Shown: positions 45,454-57,789 of the stretch, one piece after another
How positions within the stretch are numbered: the stretch's first letter is position 1
Layout of the letters: every line of letters starts with the position of its first letter
NCBI RefSeq assembly: GCF_000143415.4
Contig: NW_003314293.1
Span: 5,670-69,669, forward strand
Source: Selaginella moellendorffii
Taxonomy: Eukaryota; Streptophyta; Lycopodiopsida; Selaginellales; Selaginellaceae
DNA: 64,000 bases
Direction of reading: 5' to 3'
Notes under the pieces: generated by a model
What the model was told of the DNA's origin: nothing
Seen by the model: the letters and a program-made list of their open reading frames with translations, nothing else
Databases searched by the model: none
Translations under genes and position numbers: made by a program

Positions 45454-46845
45454 ATGATCGCGGTGATGCATGATTTTGTGGCAATGCTCGTCAACGGGGC
45501 GGCTGATGTTTCCAGCAGCGCCAGGTCGTGGAGCGCGGCGGGGGCGCTGCTCGTCCTCCTCTGGATTGCGCTGGCGACGCTGCTGCCGCCGATCCTGAGG
45601 AGGATTGAGAGCCATTCGTCGGCGCGGGAGGATGGGAGGAGCGACCGGCTCCAGCGCAATCTGGATTGGGCGACGGAGCGTAGGAAGATTTTTGCCGACT
45701 ATGAGAAAGTGAGGAGGAGCTTGAATATAGCTGTAAGTTTCCTTTCTTTACTCTTTCTCCTTGGTTCACGATTGGAGCTTTGGCCAGGGACCCTCCACGG
45801 GAGTAGTGGCAACAGAAGTAAGTGGAGATTTGTTCTAGATTCTCGTCCATTGCCACGAGTTCTCATAGTCAACGTTTGTGTTCTTCAGGAGTTTAAGGTG
45901 AATTCTCGAGGTGTTGAGCTTTTTACAAAGAGCTGGTTGCCGGAATCTGGCCAACCCAAGGGACTGATCTTCTATTGCCATGGATACGGTGATACTATCT
46001 CTTTCTTCTTTGAAGGTATGTTTGATCGATTTAGTCGCGAAGACTCATGAGAAGCTCATTGGTCATTGTAGGAATTGCGAGAAGACTCGCTCGAGCTCAA
46101 TACGCGGTGTTTGGAATGGACTACGAGGGATTCGGTCTCTCGTCTGGCCTACACGGCTACATCGAAAGCTTTGATGTTCTCGTTGATGATGTAATCGAGC
46201 ATTACTCGTCCATCCGAGGTAGGAGCTTCTTTTCTCGAAGCTTTTTTGTGGTCTACTTGGTAGCCAAGGCTTTTCTAGATTTTGACTCTTGTTCACATGG
46301 CAGAACGAAAGGAGTTCACAGGACTTCCATGCTTTTTGTTTGGTGAATCCATGGGAGGAGCCATAGCCATCAAAGCACATCTCAAGCAGCCGAAAGTCTG
46401 GGATGGAGCAGTCCTGGTCGCTCCAATGTGCAAGGCAAGTCAACATGTTTGTTCTTCTCGTTGTAGTAACAGCTTTCGACTTGACTTCCAAGCTTTCGAC
46501 TTGACGTCCAAGTTTTCTCCTCGCAGATTGCGGACGACATGTATCCTCCGTGGATTCTGGTGCAGATTTTAAAGGCTCTCGTCCCGGTTTTCCCCAAGTC
46601 AAAGCTACTGCCCACGCGAGACCTTGCTGCCTATGCCTTCAAAGACCCGGAGAAACGCAAGAAGGTACTCCTATTTTCACGTCTTTGAATCTTTGTGACC
46701 TTGGAAAAAAAAAAACATCACAGGCATACCACAACGTCGTTGGCTACGTCGATAGGCCGCGCCTTAGAACAGCTTGGGAGTTGCTTGTCACGACACAGGA
46801 GATCGAATCGAGCATGAGACAAGTAAGCTTACAATTGCGATATCG

Positions 46846-46882
<37 letters not shown>

Positions 46883-47154
46883 GGCCAAGATCATTGATTA
46901 ACAGGCTTCGTGTCGATTTCTTCCGTGAATGGCAGGTGTCTCTACCGCTGCTCATATTGCACGGTGGTGCCGACAAAGTCACGGATCCATCGGTGAGCAA
47001 AGCTTTGTATGACAACGCTAGCAGCACGGACAAGAGGCTCTATCTCTACGAGGGGGTCTATCACGGCATTTTGGAAGGCGAGCCCGACGATACCATCGAC
47101 AGAGTTTTGGCGGATATTTGCTCGTGGCTTGATCTCCACTCCAAACAAAACTAA
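45454..47154 (+). CDS. Monoglyceride-lipase-like alpha/beta hydrolase
   Basis: Seven exons (45454-45732, 45889-46015, 46072-46218, 46304-46434, 46527-46664, 46724-46822, 46936-47154) encode 379 residues. An N-terminal membrane span (about residues 27-48) precedes the hydrolase fold. Visible motifs are FYCHGYGDT (oxyanion region), the nucleophile elbow FGESMGG, Asp in GGADKVTDPS and His in VYHGILEGE, so the Ser-Asp-His triad is complete. The family covers plant monoacylglycerol lipases and caffeoylshikimate esterase; the substrate cannot be told from sequence. The fourth intron starts with GC (AAG|GCAAGT). The sixth holds a CT microsatellite (about 46850-46880). Confidence 0.88.
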
Positions 47155-49167
47155 TGCAAAGAATTGATCTTGTCAATACAAACATCTTTGATACATTTTG
47201 ATCTTGTGGTACATTCTTTCTTCTTTTTCTCTTTTTCTTTTTGCATGTTTTAAAAATCCTGTTGCGTTGCAATAAAGTCGTAAGGTTTCCAAGGATGACC
47301 ACTTGTATTACCACCACTGAAGCATCAAAATAGTACCTTGAACACCACTTGAGAGTGTTGAGGTATGGCAATGGTTCCAAAACCATGGCCAAGATCGCGA
47401 TTGCGAAGGAAGATCTCGAATCGCTCCATATCTATCTCTCCATGATCGTTGATCAAGAAGACCCTCACTAAAAGTCTTGTTGTAAGCCTCCAGCTGACGG
47501 ATCCCTCCCTTTCAAATGTCGAGGAAACTATTCCCAAGGAGGAAGCAAAGGAAAACAAAGTCCCTCATCACGAAGATCAGTCCCTTGGAGCATGCTTCAC
47601 TCATCGCCCTCTCTAAGTCCTCCACCTTATAGCCATCTTTCCTCTGGGTTTGCCTGAGAACGTTGATCTTCTTTGAGGCCACACTTTCCAACGCCAGCAT
47701 GCCTAAATCTGCATCGCGGCTGACGATCCACAGTGGTAGTCTCACTTGTCAAAGCCCTGGGTCCTCCGTCCCAATCCTCGTTGGTTGGCGAGAGAATCCA
47801 GGTTTTATGAGTATACCAACTTACATCTAGATGTCACAGACACTTCCTTGGTCTTTGAATGGTATTGGAGACCATAATAAGTAGTTAAAATGATTTATAT
47901 TTTTTTACCATCAATAACTGCTTTATTCAGATTAATTTTAGTTTCAAAATTTTCATTTAAAAAAGACATGTTTTCGAAAATAAAAATATATTTTAAGTTT
48001 AAATGAGTATTTTTGGTATTCATCTGAGTTATTAAAGAATGTGCTTAAAATTTAAAATTATATAAAATATGAGAAAACTATAAAAACCTTTAAGTATATA
48101 TCTAGAAAGAACTTTTACATATCTATAACTTATGTTATAGATATGTAACTATATCTATAATTTAAATCATTTCATACAAACCCTTTGTTGCAATACTTTT
48201 TACAAACTACTTTGCAATTTATTGCAGTGCAGCTTAAATAGATAAACTACTATGACGTATAGCAACAATTTGAGAAAACATAATTAATAAATAAGTAGAT
48301 ACATATATTACAATAAAAAATCTCATACAAAAGCATGCACTTTGTCTTTAGTTCTTTAAAGCTATTAAAAAATTGATAAAAATGAATTTTTGTTTTAAAA
48401 TAGAGACTAAATAAATTTACTAATTTGGACTTTAGACTTTAATCAAATAGTTCAAATTTTGTTTTCAAATGCCTTAGATTTCAATAAAAGTAAAGTGATG
48501 ACATTTGGATAAATGTGACTTGTATTTCACACTACCAAACCAAAACAATTTTGGTTAAATTTTTTTTAACCAGTTTTTATTCTTTTTATATAAGAAAGAA
48601 GTTTTTTTAACATATATACCATTTATATATCATTTAACATATAAACCATGGATTTGTATACTTATTTTTAACATAAAACTTTTTATTATTTTTATTGGTG
48701 TTAGAAAAAATATTTTAGTTTCATTTAATATAAAATTTTAATTTTTAATACCTAATTTATAATATTTATAACATAATTATAAGATAAGATAAATTTTAAC
48801 ACTTTAAAGTATTAAATTTAAAATAAAAATAAAAAATTTCGGCATTGCTAAGTTGAAAAATTAATAAAATATTTTTATACTATATTTGAAAAAATGTATA
48901 TAAAAATATAATTTATACTATTTTGACATTCTTTGTCAAGAAATATTGTAATTCCAAACCTATATTTCTTCAATGGAAATTAATAGAGCTTTATATTCAA
49001 CTATTAAAACATATATAAAATAATTTTAATAGCAACATTTATCAATCAAGGCTTCTATGTATAATCAATATAAATTCATATGAAAAGTCATGTAATGAAT
49101 AAAATAATGAATCTCAACATCCAATCTTTAACAATATAAATACAGATTGAAATAAACTTAGTTTTTC
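47155..49167. other. Gene-free stretch between convergent genes
   Basis: Two minus-strand frames (47745-47512 and 47558-47325) read as one polypeptide broken by a frameshift near 47545, but I recognise nothing in it. From about 47880 to 49150 the DNA is very AT-rich, without genes or clear repeats. Confidence 0.5.
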
Positions 49168-52022
49168 TCAGCATATAGTTTTGAGGTCCTCCTTGCTCCT
49201 TAGACGTGCTGGGAGGTCATCAAAGTTGAGGCTGGTGTTTGAAAAGTTAAGCTCAATCAACCTCGGGAACATTTCACGTTCGTCCACGGCACTTGACTCG
49301 ATCAGCAACTTCTCCAATTTGTAACACTCCCTCACCGACAAACTCTCCAGCTTTGGAGACCATGCCACCACCAGAGGCAGGCACTGGATGCGCGTCCCCT
49401 CAAGATTGAGCACCCGGAGCTCACTGAACACGTCCTCTTGCCCCGGAAACTCTTCCAGCAGACCTTTCACCAAGCCTCCGTTCACTACATGAAGCTCCTT
49501 GAGCTTTGGGAGCCGAGTTACCGATCGAGGAAGATAGAGCAGGCTCCGACACGAATGAAACTCGAGCTTTGCAAGCACAGGGAATGATCCTGGGTTGAAA
49601 TCCTTGAGCTCCTCGAATGTGGAGTCCCAGAAAACCAGGGTAGTCAAGCATGGAAAGACTGAAGAGCTTGCAAAGGATGCTGGTGGCATGCTGCAGCCGT
49701 GTAGTGTGAGAGACGAGAGCGCCACAAACTTGTCCACCTCTGGGATTTCATCGAAGCAAGTCCCTACCTCGAGCAGCCTCAGATAATCACACCCTTGGAA
49801 CAGCTTCTTCCACGAGCCATGCAAGGTTTCCACTCGCACCACGCAGGACTCGAGATTGCCCGGCATGGCAAAGAAGTTCCGGAGGTTTGCCACCCTTGCA
49901 TGGAGTGTCAAGTACCGGAGGTTGGCCAACTTTGCTGGGCTGCTCGAGAAGATCTCTATACTGCCGTGGTTTTTCTCGTCGCTCGAGATCTCCAGGCTCG
50001 TCAGCTTCTCAAGGGCATCTAGATCCAGCTTCTCGTCCCGAGGGCTGCGAAAGTTCAGGTGTAATACCTCCAAGTTAGAGAGCTTGTGGAGCATTGCAAA
50101 CTGGAAGTTTCTAATTCCTTTGAAGCTCGAGCTTGTGAGAAGATCCAAGTATTTGAGCGAGGACATGGTGTAGCAGCACTGGGGGACTTCTTCCAGCCTC
50201 GAGTCCCGCAGATCGAGCACTTGGAGTTGCCCGAGGCTGCAAATCTCGCTCGGTAGAACCTTGAAGCTCGTCCCTCTTATGCTCAAGACTTTCAAGTTGA
50301 TGAAACTCTTGACGGCACTCAATCCACCATCTGCGAGGCTGTTCTTGTCGAGCAGCAAAACCCGAACGTCGTGTGCCACGCCCTCGCTCGGTGGAAGCGA
50401 AGAAATCCCGGAAGCTCGCAGCGAGATCCTTCTCACTCCTACCAACTTGGAGCTGAATAGATCTGTGAGCCTCTTCCCTGTCGCTCGTCCAGCCAGAAAA
50501 GCACACCCTTTCTCGTGCTCCCCTCGAGGATTGTCGAGGCGGCGCAGGATGAGCTCGCGAAGAACATCGTGAAGGCAGTAGCCACCACCATCAACCTCGA
50601 CTTCAACCATGGATCTCTTCACCAGGACGTCGAGAATCATCCGAGCTTCGTCCCAGCCGCTGGTCTCGCCCTGCTCCACGGCCAGAGGCGGGATGAGATC
50701 GTCTCCTCTCCACAGCGCCACGAGCTCCTCGAGCGTGATCCTGGCGTCTCCCTCGTACGCAGCCATGCAGAGGTAGCACTCCTGGAAGAGCTTCCCATGC
50801 TCGAGCGTCAAGAGCTCCTCGTAGCTATAGTCGAAGAGGTGAGACACCTCTCCCTCCTCCTCCAGTGCCGCCACCCCTCGCGCTTTCACCTTCGCGGCGG
50901 ACGCCTTCCAGCTTGCCCGATCCGTCTTGCCCGCCATGGAAGATCCCACCACCTTGAGCGCGAGCGGGAGTCCCTTGCACGCCGCCGCCATCTCGCCCAC
51001 GAGATCATCAATCCCCGGCTGCTCGCTCCCGGCGTCCTGGAAAGCGTGCATGCAAAAGAACTTCTTGTTATCCGCGCTCGAGAGAAGCCCCGCCGAGGTA
51101 ATCACTTCCGCCTTCCTCCGCTCGAGCAGCCCGGAGTTTCGCGTGGTGACGAGCATCTTGCTCCCGTTTGCTCGATCCAGGACGTCGAGCCCATCCAACA
51201 CCGCGCCTTCCCAGACATCGTCCAGTATGAGCAGCGTTCTCTGGCCGCCCAGAAGATCATGCAGCGTCGACTTGGGCTGATCGAGAGCTCTCCCGCGATC
51301 ATCGTCCAGGAGGTTGAAGAGCGCCCTCTGCAAGTTCTCCACGCTCGCGTTGCGATGGACGCCCAGGAAGTAGACGCGGCCTTCGAAGTGCTCGTGAACT
51401 CTGGCGTCGTTGTTCACCAGGCTTGCGAGGGTGGTCTTGCCGGATCCACCCATCCCGCAGATGCCAATCCACTTCCCCTTCTCCGGGTCCTTGAGCAGCC
51501 GGATGATCTCCTCCAGCTTCTCGCTCACTGGCATGATGTTCTCCGGAACTGGCTGCCTCCGGTAGCCGTGAGTACTCCGCTGCTCCACGACCAAGCACGA
51601 CAAGGTGGCCGCTGGAAGATCGTTGTGAATGCCACAAAAGGAGAGTCTTTGCCTCTTGATCGCGAGCCAGATCCTTCGTCTAGAACAAAGATGATTGAAA
51701 GTTATGGATGTGATCACGATCGACAAGCAAACCTTTCAAAGATCTGGTATTTCCTAGCTCCTCGCCTCGCTAGCTCGATCACCTCCGTGGTATCCATGCA
51801 CCATCGGTTGAATTCTTCCCTCCACTTCTGGAACTGGCTGGATTGCGTTTGGTACCTGTTCTTCGTTGGATTGGACTCCATCTCCTTGAGCAGGCCGACG
51901 TATTTGCGGTGCTCCTCGGCTAGAGGCCGGAGCTCCTCCTTGTATCTCGCCACCTTGATAAACTCCCCAGCCACAAACTTGAAAGCGTTTCCTATGACCC
52001 AATCGACAATCACTTCAACCAT
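49168..52022 (-). CDS. NB-ARC LRR immune receptor (NLR)
   Basis: Two exons on the minus strand (52022-51733, 51679-49168; 53-bp intron) encode 933 residues. The first 140 residues are helical and may be a coiled-coil or RPW8-like domain. NB-ARC motifs are all present: P-loop GMGGSGKTT, kinase 2 LLILDDVW, RNBS-B KMLVTTRN, GLPL CKGLPLALKVVG, and LHD (CLHDVLREL) in place of MHD. About 15 LRRs follow (residues 440-920). The protein should act as an intracellular ADP/ATP switch in pathogen recognition. No TIR domain is seen. The Walker and GLPL residues are intact, so it looks functional. Confidence 0.93.
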
Positions 52023-52372
52023 TTTCTTTTCTTTCTTTTAGATTGATCCTAAACATTCAAGTTCTTCCGGAATATATATACGTGGTTGATGCTTTGCTTG
52101 TGTAAATCACTTCAATTATCCTATAAGGAAAGTATTTCCATCTTTGCTTAGCTCTACGTAAAGTCGAGCTTCCATACTTTGCTTAGCGCGATATCTTCTT
52201 AAATCCATGGTTACTTTGCTTAGCGCGATATCTTCTGATATTAACAGAGAATCAAAGGTAATAAGACCAATAACAGATCACTCTCTGTAAAGTAAAAACC
52301 ATTAGGAGGAGTAAACCCTCCACTACATTTTTCTTTTTATCTTTTTATCAATCAGCAAAATAAGCACACCCG
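52023..52372 (-). promoter_or_regulatory. NLR upstream region with a 24-bp direct repeat
   Basis: Copies of ACTTTGCTTAGCGCGATATC (followed by TTCT) start at 52176 and 52213. A TATA-like TATATATA lies near 52073. The right end borders the 3' end of the splicing-factor gene. Confidence 0.5.
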
Positions 52373-54830
52373 CTAGAGCTGCTTGCTCTCCGGGAACTTC
52401 TCTTCGTAGACTTGCACATTCTGCGAATTCAAGAGCGTTTAGAACTTGAACAAGAAAACAGCATTGCCTTACCATGAATGTCGCCCGAATCGTTTTCCCA
52501 GCGAACCATCGTTTGTTCAAGTTTAGCTGCGCGGCCAAAGCATCGATTGCTGTACCGAATCTTACGTAGACGTGCCCCTGACTGTACCTGAAAAAACAAA
52601 CGCGTAACGCTCCACTGCGAATCACCAAAGGAAAAAAGCTTACTTGTCGACGCTGATATGTTTCACGGGACCAAACTTTGAGCATTCATCCTGCACGTCG
52701 TTTTTAATATCGATATCAAACTCTGGATCAGTCTGCACAAAAGCAGATCAAGTTTAGAAGGGCAATCAAAAAGAGAGATTCCAAACCTCTGTGGCTGGAT
52801 CAAACATGTTCTTCAAAAGTAAGCATTCGCTAGGTGGTCCTATTGGCTCCTCCGGAAGCACCGATCCATTTTGCATCGACAATGCAGAACCTATACCACC
52901 GTATACGGGTGGTACAGCCATGGGGGCCTGAGGCTGAAGAGAAGCGGGCGCCCTACAGAGGTTTGAAAATGTGAGAAACTGTAAAGGGAAGGAAAACTTA
53001 CCCAACACCACCACTGCGGTCAAGCTTTTGCATAAGTAGAGCCCTGGACCGAGCATTCAAAGCCTGCTAATACCAAAGTATCATAATCGGCATTATGTGA
53101 TCAAAAGCAGGACCTACCAATCCACCTCCCTCATCGTCATCAAGATCATTTTGCGTAGTGCCGATGTCTTGTCCAGTTTGTTGATCGGTAACAGCAGATA
53201 CCTGGAAACAAACACAGAACAGGCTGAAACCACAGTCCAGATAAAAACAATGTACCTTGATGGCTCGTCCAGCAAGCTCCAAAATTCCATTCAGTCCTTG
53301 TTGAGCAGCTCGCGCATCCTCAAGTTTGCTATACTGCACAAAGCCGTACCCTTTACAAAGCCCTGTTTCTTGGTCCAGCGGGAGTTGAACCAGCTCGATG
53401 ACGCCGAAAGGCTCGAAAACCTGACAAAAAAAGGAGCTGAAAAGTCTAGAAATATTCGTTCTAACCTGCCGGAGCTGGTCCTCAGTGATATTCACATGTA
53501 GATTTCCAACGTACAAACGCCGAGCACCACCGGAATAAGGGCCATTGAAAGCTCCCGCGGCTGATCCACCACTAGCTGAGTGAACCAAATTCTTTTCAGC
53601 TTCGGACGGTTTTACCATCACATTTTGACCAAGCAGCGGCTGGTTGTTTAATTGGAGGGCCAGCGGAACAGACATGGCATCGTAGAACTCGATATACCTG
53701 CGAGAGCATACAAGAAAATTAGAAGACACAAAATCAAGGAAAAACAGAACAAGAAAACGTACCCAACACCCTTAGATCTTCGAGAATTCCGATCCATGAT
53801 GAGACGCACATCCCGGACCTGTATAGACAGCACAAAAAGCACGTGGAATTTTTTGAGATACTTGTTACGAAAGTGAGAGCGAGAGAACAACCCAGACCAC
53901 GGCAAGCTAGTGGCTTCAACAGAAGATACCGTTACAGTATTCGGAGCCACAAGATACTTACATGTTTTCCCACGTCGAAAGCAGACAGGTGCTTTTTTCA
54001 TACTGCAAATAGGAGCACAAATGACTTATCTGATGCGAAGACAAAACGAAATGACCAACTCAGACATTAAACTCACGCACTTCCTATCAGAGCTAGATCA
54101 CTAGTGTGCTCACCTTTCCGGCTTTGGAGAAAAAATCGTAGACGTGCTTCTCGTCCGCTTTGAGACAAATCTGCAAAATCAACACTTCTCTGTGAGAAGG
54201 AAAGAAAAATAAAAATGGAGAACTTTCAAGGACCTGCCAAGCAAAGACTGTTCGCTGATCTCTTTCGGGATCAGGCTCAGACTCCGCTGGTGCTGATTCT
54301 TCCTTCCTGTCTCGCCTCTCTCGAGACTTCCTGGACAAAGGAAAAAAAAAACAAACCAAAAAACACCCATTAACTCAAAGAGAAGAGTTTGATAAGACTC
54401 ACCGAAAGTCCTTATCTTTCTCCCTGTCCTTGGAGCTTGCCCTCTCCTCCTTCTCTTTATCTCGGCTGTGGCGTCGCGAGTCTTTATCCCTGTCATCCCT
54501 TCTACTCCGAGACCTTTCTTTGTCCCTATCCCGGTCCCTATCCCTCTCGGATTTCTCCTTGTCGTCGCCGCGCCCTCGATCTCTATCCTTCTCCCGCTCA
54601 TACCTGGAGCTCCTGTGTTCCCGGCGCGACCGCTTCTCTCGATCGCCCTTATCCCTATCGCGCTCCTCGTCCCCCCGCGAGCGCTTGCTACTGCGGTGTT
54701 CGCTCTTGTGCCCATCGTCCTCCGCCGCCGCCACCGCCTTGGCGCCCTCGCCATTTGCCCCGGCTGTAGCACCGGCGGCAGCGGCGCTCTCAACCGTCTT
54801 CTCCAGGTACTCGTACTCGTCGAAATCCAT
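52373..54830 (-). CDS. RBM39: RBM39/CAPER-like splicing factor
   Basis: Twelve exons on the minus strand encode 532 residues: 54830-54403, 54330-54234, 54170-54114, 53818-53763, 53697-53466, 53420-53256, 53201-53118, 53063-53002, 52952-52787, 52732-52644, 52587-52473 and 52420-52373. All junctions are GT-AG and the frame closes. An N-terminal Arg/Lys/Asp/Glu/Ser-rich domain of about 140 residues leads into RRM1, RRM2 (RNP2 LYVGNL, RNP1 KGYGFVQY) and a C-terminal UHM with the KRWFAGK signature that binds U2AF/SF1-type ligand peptides. RBM39 proteins work in 3' splice-site choice in the nucleus. In RRM1 the expected RNP2 strand reads TVFAWQICL rather than VFVGNL-like residues. Confidence 0.9.
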
Positions 54831-55034
54831 CTCCGCGCTCTAGATTTCCTCCTGTGCCGGTGCCGGATAGCTCATCCTACTTCAAGAACCCTAGAAATTT
54901 CGATGAGCCCTAACCCTAGATCTGCAGTATATTCGTCTACAATTTAGAGGTCTTTTTTATCTTTATCCAGTTAATTTATAAAGGGCCGCCATATCCACAT
55001 TCTTCGGCTAGCTAGGTTTTGGAAGAGTGGATCC
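54831..55034. promoter_or_regulatory. Short divergent promoter
   Basis: Only 204 bp separate the splicing-factor start and the PRXL2-like start. A telo-box-like CCCTAACCCTA lies at about 54907. Confidence 0.5.
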
Positions 55035-56514
55035 ATGGCGTCGTCTTACGCGCTCGCGGATTTCGTCGGCAATGGCACGCTCAAGGAGATCATCGATTCG
55101 CTTGTCGCGGATGGCTGGGACGACGTTCCGACGATCAAGATGATGAGCAGCGAGGACATGGAGGCGCTCAATCTCACGCAGCAGCAGCGGGTATGAATTT
55201 CTTCCAGCTTTCGATTGTCTTGCGGCGATCTAACGAAATTTCTTGCGATCTAACGAATTTCTTGCAGGACGCGCTCGAAATCCGCAGCTACTTGCACGAT
55301 CGAGCGCTCATGGAGTACGCAGACAAGCTGGAAGCGTCCGGCAAAACCCTGGCGGAGCTGATCGGCGAATCCCCCACCGCGCTCGCCAGCCAGTTTGGAA
55401 TGAAGCGCGGCCACGTCGCGCGATTCGTTGATCGCTCCGTCGCGTGCGGCATCCGGATGCCGCCATCCTTGTCGCTGCCGGCCTCGCGAAGAACACGCTC
55501 CACAGTATCGACGGTATCTTCCAAAGATTCTCAGCCGGAGGAGTCCGACAGTGCTCGTCCCGCCAAGAACCCTAGTCCTCCTCGAGATGATCCGTCCAAG
55601 AAGGAGACCAAGGGGATCGTCGCGTCGGCGCCAGCGGTCCCGAAGCTCTGTGGCCTCATCCCTTCCCTGCATGTCGACGAGAATGTGACGCCGATCGAAG
55701 TCCTCGAGAAGATCAGCGTGCAGCGCGTCACTCCAGAGCACAAAAGGGGCAGCTCCATCGATGGATGGAGCATCGATTCGGGCGTGGCATTGCCTCCGCC
55801 GATCAAAGCGGCGGATCTCTGGAGCCGTCGCCCGGCATTGCTGTTCATCATGAGAAGACCCGGGTAAGTGCAAGTTTGAGAGTTTGAGACCGAGTTCCTT
55901 GAGAGATTCGTGTTCTTCTCGCTAACTTGTTTCATAGATGTGTCATGTGTCGAGCCGAGGCACACCAGCTCTACGCTCGCAAGCCGATCTTCGACGCCAT
56001 GGGCGTTCATCTCGTGGCAGTCCTTGGCGAGTACATGGAAGCCGAGGTAACTTTGAGCGATTCTTTCCTGAAAACATCATCAAAAACTCTTTTTTCTAGG
56101 TGCGAGCGTTCTGGCCTCGCTACTGGGGAGGAATGGTGGTGGTGGACAAGAACAGGGAGTTTTTCCAGGCGCTCGGAGGTGGCCGGTTGCTCAAAGACAA
56201 CCTTGTGACGGGCTTTTGCTTCAACGCGGCAGCTCGGATGAATTACAAGCGCGCGCAGACGAGTGGAGCCGAGGGGAACTTTGTGGGAGAGGGCCTGATC
56301 AAAGGCGGACTCTACATCATACGTGCTGGGAAAGCGCTGGGTTGCAAACCCGTTCGTGGAAAGGAACTTTGGAGACTGGGCTCCCGTGGAAGAGCTTCTC
56401 AGCGTATGTTCTTCGTTTCAGCCGGTATGTTGAAGGATAGAATGGTTTGATCCATCCGAGACGCTGATGAGTTTTCCTGCCTTGCAGAAGACCGTGGATA
56501 AGAGTCAAGACTGA
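55035..56514 (+). CDS. PRXL2-type thioredoxin-fold protein with N-terminal helical domain; one frameshift
   Basis: Five exons: 55035-55190, 55268-55863, 55938-56046, 56100-56403 and 56488-56514. The first 115 residues are a SAM-like helical domain followed by a Ser/Pro-rich linker. The rest matches the AhpC/TSA_2 (PRXL2) family: RRPGCVMCRAEAHQL with a CxxC redox site (55939-55950), then FWPRYWGGMVVVDKNREFF. Near 56346-56353 the frame slips by one base: before it the expected frame is zero; after it FVERNFGDWAPVEELL continues in the +1 frame and joins a last exon KTVDKSQD. Either one base is extra (sequence error) or the copy is newly damaged. PRXL2 proteins are redox-active; the role in plants is unclear. 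Confidence 0.78.
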
Positions 56515-56622
56515 GTGATCGATCTGTAAGATTTTCTGTGATTTATACGAGCGTGTGTACATTACTATCGATGTGGATTTTCTCATAGCGTTTTTTCAGA
56601 GATGTCTGGTTGAAGAAGGTTA

Positions 56623-57503
56623 TCAAAAACGCGACTTTAGCCGAGGCCTCACCAACGACTGACCGCCATCCACCGCAACGGTGGTTCCAGTGATGAAAGA
56701 CGAATCCTTGCTCACGAAGTAGAGCAGGCTCGAGGCCAAGTCGCGGGAACCATCGGCCCAGCGCTCCAGCGGAAGAAGCTTGCTCACGCTGCTCGTCGTC
56801 AAGGCCGTGTTCTTGCCACTCGAGTTTGCCGAGATCATGGCCGCTGCGTCCGACTCACTCCAGCCACGAACAACGCAGTTGACGCGGATGTTGAATTTGC
56901 CGAGCTCCATCGCCAGCGCCTGGCCAGGAATATCGAGATCGATCAAAAACTTTCCAGAGGTATGGAACTTTTTCTCTCTCACCTTGCTCAACTGATGGAC
57001 TCCCGCAATGCAGGTGCCGTAGATCCCCGCTCCTGGAAACAATCCTCGCTCGCTCCCAGCGATGGACGTCACAAACACGATCGATCCACCTGCTCCGGAG
57101 AGTTTCATGCGTCTCGCCACGGATCTACTCACCAGCCAAGCCGCCTTGAGGTTCTTTTCCACCGCTCCATCCCAATCTTCCTCGCTCGCTTCCAGCACCG
57201 GCTGAAAGCTCCCTTGATCGTGATCACACAAGAAGACGAGCGCATCGATCCGCCCAAAAGCCGCCCACGCGCTGGCGATCGATTGCTCCACGCTCGCTTC
57301 ATCGCCACGGAGATCGAGCTCCACGAATCTGCAAGACGCTGGGGCAATTGGAGCCGGTCGGCCACCCGCGATCACGATCCTAGACAGGGAAAAGCGTGAA
57401 ACTCGAATCGAGCGGAGCTCACTTACTTGAAATCGCTGGATGCCAGAGTGAAGAGCAGAGTGTCACTCTCTTGCGTTGCAGTCACGAGGAGCAATACTGC
57501 CAT
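56623..57503 (-). CDS. Short-chain dehydrogenase/reductase-like protein lacking key residues
   Basis: Three exons on the minus strand (57503-57427, 57379-56983, 56919-56623) encode 256 residues in a classical SDR order: beta-1 region, D-x-D (LDLRGD), NLKAAW, SIVFVTSIAGSERG and the C-terminal FITGTTVAVDGG. The cofactor motif TGxxxGxG is replaced by VTATQESD, and the catalytic Y-x-x-x-K reads YGTCI, so Lys is Ile. The NAG motif reads FLCDHD. The product should fold but probably does not catalyse hydride transfer. The frame is intact and introns are normal, so it is a kept gene rather than obvious debris. Confidence 0.8.
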
Positions 57504-57789
57504 AGCTTCCGGGTCTAGGGTTCCTCCTTGCTGATGTGGACAATTCATAAAGACTTAGGGCTGATGTGGATACCATATAAACATTTTAGGGCCGACGTGG
57601 ACAAATCACATAGAGATTTAAGGGCTGGCGTGGCCCCGTGACACAAACCGTCACTCCTATTTTGAAAACTAGAAGGGAGAGAGGAGCGATGGTGAGTGGA
57701 AAGGAAATGGCGGAGAGGAGAGGCGGCGGAGGGAGGAGCGGCGGCGATGGAGCGATTGGCGGCGCGGGTGCGTAGAGGCGGCGGTGTTG
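57504..57789. promoter_or_regulatory. Divergent promoter and leader with upstream ORFs
   Basis: This 286-bp stretch separates the SDR and PKA-regulatory starts. A 28-codon upstream ORF (57689-57775) ends 14 nt before the main ATG. A second ATG at 57747 is out of frame and overlaps the main start. Confidence 0.55.

Noticed and set aside
47325-47745. Two minus-strand frames that could form one protein
   Set aside because: No recognised motif and a frameshift between them; kept only as a remark in the intergenic entry.
50515-52041. A 508-residue plus-strand frame opposite the NLR
   Set aside because: It is the antisense shadow of the NB-ARC exon, which has clear motifs on the minus strand.
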